Positions 38,301 to 50,188 of a stretch of DNA of 64,000 nucleotides are shown here, piece by piece. Within the stretch, counting starts at the first letter, position 1; each line of letters begins with the position of its first letter. Position numbers and translations under genes: made by a program. The stretch lies in NCBI RefSeq assembly GCF_002086155.1, contig NZ_MVHE01000019.1, forward strand, positions 1 to 64,000, written 5' to 3'. Source of the DNA: Mycobacterium angelicum (GTDB lineage Bacteria > Actinomycetota > Actinomycetes > Mycobacteriales > Mycobacteriaceae). Under the pieces are notes generated by a model. That model worked only from the letters and a program-made list of their open reading frames with translations, ran no database searches and was not told where the DNA came from.

Positions 38301-38419
38301 CCGCCCTGGCCAACCTGCACCGCCTCGCTGAACCCCGCCGCAGCCAACTCCGCCACCACATCATCCGAGGGTGCTGTCTCTTGACCGGCCTGCGTACCAA
38401 GCGGTTCCCCAGACACCAT
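35369..38419 (-). CDS. Ser/Thr protein kinase - STAND ATPase - TPR protein, copy 1 (PknK-like)
   Basis: 1016 residues if started at the ATG at 38419, which has GGGAG five bases before it; an ATG at 38431 is the alternative. Residues ~25-290 are an active-looking Hanks kinase: glycine loop G-Q-G-G-L-G-V-V-Y, V-A-V-K, H-R-D-I-K-P-A-N, D-F-G-I-A-R-T, A-P-E. A Pro-rich linker follows, then an NB-ARC/STAND ATPase (G-I-G-G-V-G-K-T-T near residue 355). The last ~300 residues are TPR-like helices, the presumed sensor. It resembles M. tuberculosis PknK in layout. Most of the gene (36191-38352) is almost identical in DNA to copy 2, but the sensor end is different. Likely substrates include the adjacent EmbR-like regulator, by analogy with PknH-EmbR. 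Confidence 0.9.
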   Translation of the reverse strand: MVSGEPLGTQAGQETAPSDDVVAELAAAGFSEAVQVGQGGLGVVYRCVQQALARVVAVKVLTAQFADDRARFVREQQAMARLTGHPSIVTVLQVGQTASGRLFLVMPYCGQGAWQGRIARLGVLGFEEVLRVGVKIAGAVESAHRVAIVHRDIKPANILLTDYGEPALGDFGIARTATGLRTETGALAGSPAFTAPEILTGQSPTAASDVYSLGATLFPALTGHAPFQRRAGEQMIAQFIRISSQPLAELNEHDIPTDLAAVVEHAMAREPTDRPSALELGQALQQIQRQRGLAVDEMALHSSDDTSPPGTRPAPARAASTRRVPTLPAGVVGRHGELTQLRELLEQSRLVTLTGIGGVGKTTLATHAATELGTHFDDGVWLVELGDLHAGDLLAETVATALGLRDHSGRPMAEVLRQFLQPRHALLVLDTCEHLIDDAAKLVDTLLRECPALHVITTSREVLNIAGEAVLTLAPLTYPTADDDLNLSALADYDAITLFVERARAAVPGFALTAHNGPAVARICTQLEGVPLAIELAAVRLRALSLDHIADDLARSYTLLNRGRRGAPTRQQSLTCCIDWSYERCSQAEQQLWAQLSVFAGSFDLPAAHHLSMESTEGDDAPGSTADDTLTQCLDQLCALVDKSILIRIDHDTAVRFRLLDTVRQYGRERLSDAEYHALRRRHATWYEQLLNQVHTEWWGPHQIQWYHRLTDEMPNLREALGFTLSEIPASTVAMIAALRPMWTTCGMLSDARHWVEMALSATAQEPPAARIDLLCEAVHITAIQGNLDATAARVAEARDLLQGLDNPKIRARIDVADGFACILRGDLAHARDCYHQALNAPDAYEVRVLSMMMLGWMAQTADDNDQALSWFEQALALADAVGDAVQRSRALAFVGMNRWRRGEVQLAQQPLRQCLELTQRINDPWTGAPMLAVIAWVAGSCDDPHRAVVLMAAAAAVCRACGASTGIFTQVGDWHDECERRAREQLSPEEFDAAWRQGDAMSFDQAATFALAEDD
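36191..38352 (-). repeat. 2.16-kb near-identical repeat, unit 1 (kinase/ATPase part of kinase 1)
   Basis: This stretch matches 39414-41575 at a constant offset of 3223 bases. Only a scattering of substitutions was seen, including one Thr-to-Pro change in the kinase domain (S-L-G-A-T-L-F-P). Just inside the ends the copies stop matching closely. Confidence 0.92.
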
Positions 38420-38472
38420 AAGAACTCCCATGATCCAGCCCAGGGCGCATTAGCCAGCGTGCCGATTGCACA

Positions 38473-38498
38473 CAGTACGGCAGTACTCGCATACAGCA
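38473..38498 (-). promoter_or_regulatory. Duplicated upstream region with CAGTA repeats, kinase 1
   Basis: Upstream of kinase 1 the block 38412-38500 is nearly the same as 41632-41727 upstream of kinase 2. It includes CAGTA at 38473 and 38481 and a CAGCA at 38494. Spaced short repeats in a conserved upstream block suggest a shared regulator site. No clear -10/-35 pair could be fixed. Confidence 0.35.
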
Positions 38499-38561
38499 CA
38501 GCGGAATTGGAGTTGCCGGCCCGGTGTCGGTGCCGCCGACACGGACGTGACGCACCCTTTG

Positions 38562-41500
38562 TTACGAAAGGGATTGCGCGCCACTACGATTCTGCTCGTC
38601 TTCGGCCAGCGCAAAGGCTGTGGCCTGGTCGAAGGTCATTGCGTCGCCTTGGCGCCAAGCGGCATCGAATTGCGCGGGGGTCAGCTGCTGGCGGGCGCGG
38701 CGCTCGAATTTCTCGTGGGACCCGCCTGCCTGGGTGAAGACACCCGTCGAGGCGCCGCACGCGCGAGATACCGCGCCGGCGGCTGCCATCAACACGACCG
38801 CACGATGCGGATCGTCCTGGGATCCCGCGACCCACGCCAAGGCATCGAGGAGTACCACGCTGTCCCACGGGTTGTTGATGAGTTGCGTCAATCGAAGACA
38901 TTGCCGCAGTGGTGCTTCGGCGAGCTGCACCTCGCCCCGGCGCCACTGGTTGAACCCGACAAACGCCAACAGGCGCGACCGTTGCACGGAGTCGCCGACG
39001 GCATCGGCAAGGGCCAGCGCTTTTTCGAACCAGTCCAGTGCTTCGTCGTTGTCTTCCAATGTCTGGGCCATCCAGCCCAGCATCATCATCGACTGAACCC
39101 GCACCTCGAAGGCGTCGGTTGCATCCAGAGCCCAGTGATAGCAGTCGGCCGCGCGGTCAAGGTCGCCCCGGAGCATGCCGGCGTACCCATCGGCGACGTC
39201 GGTTCGAGCTCGTGCTTTCGGGTTGTCTGTCCCTTGAAGCAGGTTGCGTGCTTCAGCTACCCGGGCCTCGGTCGCGGCCATGTCCCCTTGTATGGCGGTG
39301 AGCCACGCCGCGTCGCAGAGCAGGCTGATCCGGGGCGCCGGGGGATTCTGCGGTGTCGCCGACAGTGTCTTTTCCACCCAGTGGCGCCCGTCTCTGAGCA
39401 TTCCGGAGGTGGACCACATGGGGCGCAGGGCGGCGATCATTGCCACGGTGCTGGCAGGGGATTCGGACAGGGTGAATCCCAGGGCTTCGCGCAGGTTGGG
39501 CATTTCATCGGTGAGGCGGTGATACCACTGGATTTGGTGTGGTCCCCACCATTCGGTGTGGACCTGGTTGAGCAGTTGTTCATACCAGGTGGCGTGACGG
39601 CGGCGCAGCGCGTGATATTCGGCGTCGGACAGGCGCTCGCGGCCGTATTGGCGCACGGTGTCCAAGAGCCGGAAGCGCACGGTGGCGTTGTGGTCGATGC
39701 GAATCAGGATGGATTTGTCCACCAGCGCACACAATTGATCCAGGCACTGGCTCATGGTGTCGTCTGCCGAGGTCCCCGGGGCGTCGTCGCCTTCGGTGCT
39801 TTCCATGCTGAGGTGGTGGGCAGCGGGTAGGTCGAAGCTGCCGGCGAAGACCGATAGTTGGGCCCAAAGCTGTTGTTCGGCTTGGCTGCAACGTTCGTAG
39901 CTCCAGTCGATGCAGCAGGTCAGGGATTGTTGGCGGGTGGGTGCGCCGCGTCGTCCGCGGTTGAGCAGGGTGTAGCTGCGTGCGAGGTCGTCTGCGATGT
40001 GGTCGAGCGATAGGGCGCGAAGGCGTACGGCGGCCAGTTCGATGGCCAGGGGTACTCCTTCTAGTTGGGTGCAGATGCGGGCCACGGCGGGGCCGTTGTG
40101 GGCGGTTAGGGCGAAGCCGGGGACCGCGGCGCGGGCGCGTTCGACGAACAAGGTGATGGCGTCGTAGTCGGCCAGCGCGGAGAGGTTGAGGTCGTCGTCG
40201 GCGGTGGGGTAGGTCAGCGGGGCCAGGGTCAGTACTGCCTCGCCGGCGATGTTGAGGACTTCGCGGCTGGTGGTGATGACGTGCAGGGCCGGGCATTCGC
40301 GCAGCAGGGTGTCGACGAGTTTTGCCGCATCGTCGATGAGGTGTTCGCAGGTGTCGAGCACCAGCAGTGCGTGGCGGGGCTGCAGGAATTGCCGGAGCAC
40401 CTCAGCCATCGGCCGCCCGGAGTGATCGCGCAGCCCCAGGGCGGTGGCGACGGTTTCGGCGAGGAGGTCCCCGGCGTGCAGATCGCCCAGTTCCACCAGC
40501 CAGACGCCGTCGTCAAAGTGGGTGCCCAGTTCGGTGGCGGCGTGGGTGGCCAGGGTGGTTTTGCCGACACCGCCGATTCCGGTCAGGGTGACCAGCCGTG
40601 ACTGCTCGAGCAGCTCGCGCAGTTGGGTCAACTCGCCGTGGCGGCCGACCACTCCGGCGGGCAGGGTCGGGACCCGCCGCGTGCTGGCCGCGCGCGCGGG
40701 CGCCGGGCGGGTGCCGGGTGGGGAGGTGTCGTCGCTGCTGTGCAGGGCCATCTCGTCAACCGCGAGGCCGCGCTGGCGCTGGATTTGTTGCAGCGCTTGG
40801 CCTAGTTCCAGTGCCGAGGGGCGGTCGGTGGGTTCGCGGGCCATGGCGTGTTCGACGACGGCGGCTAGGTCGGTGGGGATGTCGTGTTCGTTGAGTTCGG
40901 CCAGTGGTTGGCTGCTGATGCGGATGAATTGGGCGATCATCTGTTCGCCGGCGCGGCGCTGGAAGGGGGCATGACCGGTCAGGGCGGTGAACAAGGTGGC
41001 GCCCAGGCTATAGACGTCTGAAGCCGCGGTGGGGGATTGGCCGGTGAGGATTTCGGGGGCGGTGAACGCCGGGGAGCCGGCCAGCGCGCCGGTCTCGGTG
41101 CGCAGGCCCGTTGCGGTGCGCGCGATGCCGAAGTCCCCTAATGCGGGTTCTCCGTAATCGGTGAGCAAGATGTTGGCCGGCTTGATATCGCGGTGCACGA
41201 TGGCCACCCGGTGTGCTGATTCCACGGCACCGGCAATCTTGACCCCGACCCGCAATACTTCTTCGAATCCCAGCACGCCCAGGCGGGCGATACGGCCCTG
41301 CCAAGCACCTTGCCCGCAGTAGGGCATCACCAAAAACAAACGGCCGCTGGCGGTTTGGCCGACCTGTAGCACCGTCACGATATTGGGATGGCCGGTCAGC
41401 CGGGCCATTGCCTGCTGCTCACGAACAAAGCGGGCCCGATCATCGGCAAACTGAGCGGTCAGTACCTTGACCGCGACCACCCGCGCTAAAGCCTGCTGCA

Positions 41501-41639
41501 CACAGCGATACACCACCCCAAGCCCGCCCTGGCCAACCTGCACCGCCTCGCTGAACCCCGCCGCAGCCAACTCCGACACCACATCCGACGGTGTTGTTGT
41601 CCCCCGACCAATCTGGGTACCGAGCGTGGCAAACACCAT
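38562..41639 (-). CDS. Ser/Thr protein kinase - STAND ATPase - TPR protein, copy 2 (PknK-like)
   Basis: 1025 residues from the ATG at 41639 (GGGAG upstream; ATG 41651 is possible). Domain order and motifs are as in copy 1: G-Q-G-G-L-G, H-R-D-I-K-P-A-N, D-F-G, and a P-loop G-I-G-G-V-G-K-T-T. The kinase and ATPase halves differ from copy 1 at only a few residues. From about residue 715 onward the helical sensor region is only moderately similar, and the C-terminus has an extra tail, N-R-S-G-A-Q-S-L-S. The short segment after the start codon also differs. This is a mosaic of shared output machinery and diversified input. It points the same way as copy 1, with 142 bases between them. Confidence 0.9.
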   Translation of the reverse strand: MVFATLGTQIGRGTTTPSDVVSELAAAGFSEAVQVGQGGLGVVYRCVQQALARVVAVKVLTAQFADDRARFVREQQAMARLTGHPNIVTVLQVGQTASGRLFLVMPYCGQGAWQGRIARLGVLGFEEVLRVGVKIAGAVESAHRVAIVHRDIKPANILLTDYGEPALGDFGIARTATGLRTETGALAGSPAFTAPEILTGQSPTAASDVYSLGATLFTALTGHAPFQRRAGEQMIAQFIRISSQPLAELNEHDIPTDLAAVVEHAMAREPTDRPSALELGQALQQIQRQRGLAVDEMALHSSDDTSPPGTRPAPARAASTRRVPTLPAGVVGRHGELTQLRELLEQSRLVTLTGIGGVGKTTLATHAATELGTHFDDGVWLVELGDLHAGDLLAETVATALGLRDHSGRPMAEVLRQFLQPRHALLVLDTCEHLIDDAAKLVDTLLRECPALHVITTSREVLNIAGEAVLTLAPLTYPTADDDLNLSALADYDAITLFVERARAAVPGFALTAHNGPAVARICTQLEGVPLAIELAAVRLRALSLDHIADDLARSYTLLNRGRRGAPTRQQSLTCCIDWSYERCSQAEQQLWAQLSVFAGSFDLPAAHHLSMESTEGDDAPGTSADDTMSQCLDQLCALVDKSILIRIDHNATVRFRLLDTVRQYGRERLSDAEYHALRRRHATWYEQLLNQVHTEWWGPHQIQWYHRLTDEMPNLREALGFTLSESPASTVAMIAALRPMWSTSGMLRDGRHWVEKTLSATPQNPPAPRISLLCDAAWLTAIQGDMAATEARVAEARNLLQGTDNPKARARTDVADGYAGMLRGDLDRAADCYHWALDATDAFEVRVQSMMMLGWMAQTLEDNDEALDWFEKALALADAVGDSVQRSRLLAFVGFNQWRRGEVQLAEAPLRQCLRLTQLINNPWDSVVLLDALAWVAGSQDDPHRAVVLMAAAGAVSRACGASTGVFTQAGGSHEKFERRARQQLTPAQFDAAWRQGDAMTFDQATAFALAEDEQNRSGAQSLS
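39414..41575 (-). repeat. 2.16-kb near-identical repeat, unit 2 (kinase/ATPase part of kinase 2)
   Basis: Partner of 36191-38352. The near identity, including third codon positions, contrasts with divergent flanks on both sides inside the genes, which points to gene conversion or very recent duplication followed by exchange of the ends. Confidence 0.92.
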
Positions 41640-41695
41640 AAGAACTCCCATGATCCAGCCCAGGGCGCATTAGCCAGCAACATGCCGATTGCACA

Positions 41696-41721
41696 CAGTA
41701 CGGCAGTACTCGCATACAGTA
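41696..41721 (-). promoter_or_regulatory. Duplicated upstream region with three CAGTA repeats, kinase 2
   Basis: CAGTA occurs at 41696, 41704 and 41717 in the block shared with the upstream region of kinase 1. This placement, 57 or more bases before the start codon, suits a regulator site. Its identity is unknown. Confidence 0.35.
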
Positions 41722-41814
41722 CAGCGGTATTGGAATTGAGGCTTGCGCTGCGCGCTGCTCGGTTCCAGGGATGAGGACTTGCGAGCCCGTGCGGCGGCGC
41801 CGTCGACGCGGCCA

Positions 41815-44262
41815 TTAGCCGGCGTGCAGATCCGCCTCGGCAACATCAGACATCGTTCGCGCGATGCCGTCGTTCCCCTCGACAAACTGGAATAGGTTGC
41901 GCGCGTCCGCCAGCCAGTCCATTGCCATCGCGGTGTCTCCGCTCTGGAAGGCGAGGTGCGCGGCGGTGAACAGTGCCCGGATGCGCTGCACGCTGGGTTT
42001 GGGGGAGGTGGCCGCCAGGGCACGATTCGCCCATTGGCTGCCCTCGGCCACCATCGCCTGCTGGATCCAGAACCGGCGTATGGCGGCGGCCATCTCTACC
42101 GCCATCTCCGGGCAATCGGTCAGGCTGAACTGCAGTGCTTCCCGGATGTTGGGCAGTTCGCGGGTGAGGCGCAGGATCCAGTGAAGTTGTTGGGGGCCAA
42201 ACCATTGCTCCTCGGCTTCGGAGAGCACCTGGTGATACCACGTGGCGTGGCGTCGAGCCAGTCGCGTGCGCTCGTCGCCGGCGATGTGCCCAAGTCCGTA
42301 GTCGCGCAGTGTTTCCAATAGCCGATAGCACACGATGCCGTCATTTTCGGTGCGTATCAGGATTGATTTGTCGACCAATGTAGAAAGCAGGTCAAGGAAT
42401 TCGCTGGCGGGCAGGTCCGCGCCACTGACATATTGGGCGGCCGGCAGGTCGAAGTTGCCGGCGAATAGCGATAGTCGCGCCCATACTCGTTGCTCGTCTT
42501 GGGTGCACAGGTCGTAGCTCCGTTCGATGCAGCACGCCAGGGACCGCTGATCGGGGGCGCTGCCGACGCTCAACAATGCATACCCGTCGCGCAGTTCATC
42601 TGCGATCTGCTCTACCGACATGGCTGGAAGCCGTGCAGCCGCCAGCTCGATGCCCAACGGCAGCCCGTCCAGGCGGGCGCAGATGCCCGCTACCGCGGCG
42701 GCATTGTGCTCGGTGAGCGCAAACTCCGGCACCGCGGCGCGGGCGCACTGAACAAACAACCTGACCGCGTCGTAGCCGGCCAGGTCCCCCAGGCCGGGCT
42801 CATCGTGAGTGCTGGGGCCATCAAGCGGAGAGAGCGCCAGCACCGCCTCACCACCGACCGCCAGTACCTCGCGGCTGGTTGCCACGATGTGCAGCCGTGG
42901 GCAGTGCCGCAACAAGGTGTCGACCAGGTTGGCTGCCTCATTGACGACCTGTTCACAGTTGTCCACGAGGATCAGCGCCCATCGCCGGTCGAGAACCTCG
43001 ATCAGCGTCTCGATCGGCGCCCGGGCCGGCTGATTGGGCACCCCCAACGTTGCGGCTACCAGGTCGGCCAGCTGCGACCCGTCGCGCACGTCGCCCAAAT
43101 CCACCCGCCACACCGCATCGGGGTGGTCGGCACTCAGCTGGTGTGCGGCATGCCTGGCCAGGCTGGTCTTGCCGACCCCGCCGGTGCCGGTAACCGTCAC
43201 CAAACGGGAGCACTCCAACAACTCGTGCAGCCGTGCCAGCTCAGCCGCACGGCCCACCATTGCGTTCGGCGGCGATGGCAACCTGTCATCCGTTCCCCGC
43301 CTGGGCCCCGATGGGCGCGAAATGCGCGCATGTGACCTGTCGCTGCCCTCACGGTCGTACAGGACCATGTCGTCGACGTTCAGGCCGTGCCGGGCCTGGA
43401 GCTGCTGCAGTTGTTGGCCTAATTCGAGGGCCGACGGCCGGTTGTTGGGGTCATGGGCCATTGCCTGCTCGATAATCGCGGCAAAGTCGGCGGGGATGCC
43501 GTGCTCACGCAGATCGGGCAGGTGTTGGCTGGCGATGCGGACGAACTGCGCCATCAACTGCTCGCCGTTACGCCGTTCAAAGGCCGCGTGACCTGTTAAC
43601 CCGGTGAAGAGGCTCGCTCCGAGACCGTAAACATCCGAAGCCTCGCTGGGCGCTGCATCGCCGAATAGCTCGGGGGCGGTAAAGGCCGGCGACCCCTGGA
43701 ATACACCGGTAGCCGTTTTGAACCCCGACTTGGTGCGGGCGATTCCGAAATCACTCAGGGCCGGCTGACCGTAATCCGTAGAAAGAATGTTTGCCGGCTT
43801 GACGTCGCGGTGAATGATTCCCGCCCGGTGCGCGCACTCCAGCGCTCCGGCGATCTTGACGCCTACTCGCGATACTTCCTCGATATCCAGCGTCCCCACC
43901 CGGGCAATCCGCTCCTGCCAGCACCCCGACCCGCAATACGGCATCACCAGGAACGGATTGCCGCTGGCCGTTTGGCCCACCTGCAATACCGCCATGATGT
44001 TGGGATGGGCCGTTAGGGTCGCCATCGCCTGCTGTTCGCGGGCGAACCGCGCTTGATCCTCTTGACATACAACGGTCAGAACCTTGACGGCTACGACCCG
44101 ATCCAACGCCACCTGAATGCAGCGGTAGACGGTGCCGAACCCACCCCGGCCAACCTCGACCGCACCGTCGAACCCCGCCGCGGCCAACTCGGCGGCGACG
44201 CCGAAGCCACCGGCGCCCTGACCCGCAGATTCATGTTGCGTATCAGCGAGGTTCGGATCCAT
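41815..44262 (-). CDS. Ser/Thr protein kinase - STAND ATPase protein, copy 3, with shortened sensor end
   Basis: 815 residues from ATG 44262 (MDPNLADTQHES), chosen because the paralogues have a similar short tail before E-L-A-A-A-G-F; a start at 44349 would add 29 unusual residues. Kinase motifs G-R-G-G-F-G-T-V-Y, H-R-D-V-K-P-A-N and D-F-G-I-A-R-T are intact, and the P-loop is G-T-G-G-V-G-K-T-S. It is a diverged paralogue of copies 1 and 2. The protein stops after D-V-A-E-A-D-L-H-A-G, at a point where the paralogues continue with D-L-A-H-A-R-D-C-Y, so about 180 residues of the TPR end are missing. It may still signal, or the end may have been lost when copy 2 was inserted downstream. Confidence 0.88.
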   Translation of the reverse strand: MDPNLADTQHESAGQGAGGFGVAAELAAAGFDGAVEVGRGGFGTVYRCIQVALDRVVAVKVLTVVCQEDQARFAREQQAMATLTAHPNIMAVLQVGQTASGNPFLVMPYCGSGCWQERIARVGTLDIEEVSRVGVKIAGALECAHRAGIIHRDVKPANILSTDYGQPALSDFGIARTKSGFKTATGVFQGSPAFTAPELFGDAAPSEASDVYGLGASLFTGLTGHAAFERRNGEQLMAQFVRIASQHLPDLREHGIPADFAAIIEQAMAHDPNNRPSALELGQQLQQLQARHGLNVDDMVLYDREGSDRSHARISRPSGPRRGTDDRLPSPPNAMVGRAAELARLHELLECSRLVTVTGTGGVGKTSLARHAAHQLSADHPDAVWRVDLGDVRDGSQLADLVAATLGVPNQPARAPIETLIEVLDRRWALILVDNCEQVVNEAANLVDTLLRHCPRLHIVATSREVLAVGGEAVLALSPLDGPSTHDEPGLGDLAGYDAVRLFVQCARAAVPEFALTEHNAAAVAGICARLDGLPLGIELAAARLPAMSVEQIADELRDGYALLSVGSAPDQRSLACCIERSYDLCTQDEQRVWARLSLFAGNFDLPAAQYVSGADLPASEFLDLLSTLVDKSILIRTENDGIVCYRLLETLRDYGLGHIAGDERTRLARRHATWYHQVLSEAEEQWFGPQQLHWILRLTRELPNIREALQFSLTDCPEMAVEMAAAIRRFWIQQAMVAEGSQWANRALAATSPKPSVQRIRALFTAAHLAFQSGDTAMAMDWLADARNLFQFVEGNDGIARTMSDVAEADLHAG

Positions 44263-44613
44263 CCACCAACCCCGAGATCCAACCAACTCGTCGAGCGCAG
44301 CGCGGAATAGCTCGACAAGCCGAGGAATATAGGCGCACCACATCGGCATATTACTGCTTTATGGGTCGGCATTGTAATTGCATATTTCTGCGAATTCAGG
44401 ATCGCGCGAGAAGGCGTTACCTGCGTCAGTGACGACCTCGCCCGGGCTCGATAGCGCCACCGCGGGTGCTCGGCAGATTCAACCCTGGCCAGCATCCGCC
44501 GACCCAAAGGTCAATGTCGGGCCTGATACGGATGTGACACAAGATAACTTATGGGGCTAATGTTACGGCGCGCCTCCTCGCCCTGACCGTGGTTCACCGA
44601 CAGAATCGCCCCC
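44263..44613. other. Intergenic region at the right border of the recN-steA island
   Basis: 351 bases between divergent kinase 3 and steA. It is relatively AT-rich near 44340-44400 and must hold both promoters. There is no tRNA, direct repeat or integrase-type attachment sequence that I can recognise. Confidence 0.45.
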
Positions 44614-45795
44614 ATGAAGATGTCAGGGCTTCTATCTCGTAGCACTCCTCGGCCGGGCCTGATCGGCACCGCTCGAGTGGACCGGAACATCGACCGTCTA
44701 CTGCGCCGGGTCTGCCCCGGCGACATCGTGGTGCTCGACATCCTGGACCTGGATCGCATCACCGCCGACGCCCTCGTCGAAGCCGACATCGCCGCGGTAG
44801 TCAACGCATCGCCGTCGGTTTCCGGCCGCTATCCCAACCTCGGTCCCGAGGTGCTGGTCAACAACGGCGTCACCCTGATCGACGAGACCGGTCCCGAGAT
44901 CTTCAAGAAGGTCAAAGACGGCGCCAAGATCCGGCTGCACGAAGGTGGGGTGTACGCCGGTGATCGCCGACTGGTCCGCGGCACCGAGCGCACCGACCAC
45001 GACATCGCCGACCTCATGCGGGAGGCCAAGAGCGGACTGGCGGCTCACCTGGAAGCCTTCGCCGGCAACACAATTGAGTTCATCCGCAGCGAGAGCCCGC
45101 TGCTGATCGACGGAATCGGCATTCCGGACATCGACGTCGACATGCGTCGCCGGCATGTGGTGATCGTCTCCGACGAGGACAGCGCCGCCGATGATCTGAA
45201 GTCCCTCAAACCGTTCATCAAGGAGTACCAACCGGTGCTGGTAGGAGTCGGCTCGGGGGCCGACACCCTGCGTAAGGCGGGCTACCGGCCGCAGCTGATC
45301 GTCGGCGACCCCGACCAGATCAGCACCGAAGTCCTCAAGTGCGGCGCGCAGGTGGTCCTGCCCGCCGACGCCGACGGCCATGCCCCCGGCCTGGAACGCA
45401 TCCAGGACCTCGGTGTCGGGGCCATGACCTTCCCGGCCGCCGGCTCGGCCACCGACCTGGCGCTGCTGCTGGCCGACCATCACGGCGCCGCATTGCTGGT
45501 CACGGCGGGTCACACCGCCAACATCGAGACCTTCTTCGACCGCACCCGCACCCAGAGCAACCCATCGACCTTCCTGACCAGGCTGCGGGTAGGGGAGAAG
45601 CTGGTCGACGCCAAGGCCGTCGCCACCTTGTACCGCAACCACATCTCGGCCGGGGCCATCGCGCTGCTGGCGCTGACCATGCTGATCGCCATCATCGTGG
45701 TGCTGTGGGTCTCGCGCTCCGACGGCGTGGTCTGGCACTGGATCATCGACTACTGGAATCGCTTCACCCTTTGGGTGCAGAACCTGGTCAGCTAG
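44614..45795 (+). CDS. steA: SteA-like septum/cell envelope protein, Rv1697 orthologue
   Basis: 393 residues, starting ATG-AAG-ATG (MKMSGLLSRS) as in M. tuberculosis Rv1697. The central part (about 180-310) resembles thiamin pyrophosphokinase folds (G-S-G-A-D-T-L-R-K, V-G-D-P-D-Q-I), but the family is not a thiamin enzyme. One transmembrane helix lies near the C-terminus (A-L-L-A-L-T-M-L-I-A-I-I-V-V-L-W). In Corynebacterium, SteA with SteB is needed for septum splitting. It is followed after 12 bases by mctB, the SteB counterpart. The sequence is intact and very close to M. tuberculosis. Confidence 0.95.
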   Translation: MKMSGLLSRSTPRPGLIGTARVDRNIDRLLRRVCPGDIVVLDILDLDRITADALVEADIAAVVNASPSVSGRYPNLGPEVLVNNGVTLIDETGPEIFKKVKDGAKIRLHEGGVYAGDRRLVRGTERTDHDIADLMREAKSGLAAHLEAFAGNTIEFIRSESPLLIDGIGIPDIDVDMRRRHVVIVSDEDSAADDLKSLKPFIKEYQPVLVGVGSGADTLRKAGYRPQLIVGDPDQISTEVLKCGAQVVLPADADGHAPGLERIQDLGVGAMTFPAAGSATDLALLLADHHGAALLVTAGHTANIETFFDRTRTQSNPSTFLTRLRVGEKLVDAKAVATLYRNHISAGAIALLALTMLIAIIVVLWVSRSDGVVWHWIIDYWNRFTLWVQNLVS

Positions 45796-45807
45796 GGCGG
45801 TGCGCTG

Positions 45808-49249
<3,442 letters not shown>

Positions 49250-49253
<4 letters not shown>

Positions 49254-50188
49254 CGCTTGCGCTCGAGACTCAGATGCAGGGCTACCTCGACCATCTGACC
49301 ATCGAGCGCGGCGTCGCGGCGAACACGTTGAGCTCCTATCGCCGCGATCTGCGGCGCTACTCCAAGCATCTGGAAGACCGCGGGATCAGCGACCTGGCCA
49401 AAGTCGGCGAGGACGATGTCAGCGAGTTTCTGGTGGCGCTGCGCCGCGGAGATCCCGAATCCGGATCGGTGGCGCTTTCGGCGGTGTCGGCGGCTCGGGC
49501 GCTGATCGCGGTGCGCGGACTGCACCGCTTCGCCGCCGCCGAAGGGCTGGCCGAACTCGACGTGGCGCGGGCCGTGCGGCCACCCACGCCGGGCCGGCGG
49601 TTGCCCAAGAGCCTCACCATCGACGAGGTGCTGGCGCTACTGGAGGGCGCCGGGGGCGACGACGCGGCCGACGGACCGCTCACCCTGCGTAACCGGGCGT
49701 TGCTGGAACTGCTGTATTCCACCGGGGCGCGGATATCCGAAGCCGTCGGCCTCGACGTCGACGACATCGACACGCACGCACGCTCGGCGCTGTTGCGCGG
49801 CAAGGGCGGCAAGCAGCGGCTGGTGCCGGTGGGACGTCCCGCCGTGCACGCATTGGATGCCTACCTGGTGCGGGGACGTCCGGACCTGGCGCGGCGCGGG
49901 CGCGGTACCGCGGCGATCTTTCTCAATGCGCGCGGCGGGCGGCTGTCGCGCCAAAGCGCCTGGCAGGTCCTGCAGGACGCGGCCGAGCGGGCCGGCATCA
50001 CCTCGGGCGTCTCGCCGCACATGCTGCGGCACTCGTTTGCCACCCATCTGCTCGAGGGCGGCGCCGACGTGCGGGTGGTGCAGGAGTTACTGGGCCACGC
50101 CTCGGTCACCACCACGCAGATCTACACCCTGGTCACCGTGCACGCGCTGCGTGAGGTGTGGGCCGGAGCCCATCCGCGGGCCCAATAG
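49250..50188 (+). CDS. xerD: Tyrosine recombinase XerD
   Basis: 312 residues. It has an N-terminal SAM-like core-binding domain (1-110) and a catalytic domain with Arg in T-G-A-R-I-S-E, Lys in G-K-G-G-K, H-M-L-R-H, then the G-H-A-S segment and Tyr in T-T-T-Q-I-Y-T. It is the housekeeping recombinase that resolves chromosome dimers at dif with XerC and is orthologous to Rv1701, so it is not evidence for an integrated element. The M. tuberculosis-like gene order ends here, and the next genes are accessory. Confidence 0.96.

Noticed and set aside
35369..44262. Anti-phage STAND (Avs-like) defence genes
   Set aside because: N-terminal domains are complete Hanks kinases as in PknK, there are no nuclease or other effector domains, and the neighbours are lipid genes, so a signalling role fits better.
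44614..45795. Thiamin pyrophosphokinase
   Set aside because: Fold similarity only. Full-length match and position identify the SteA/Rv1697 family.
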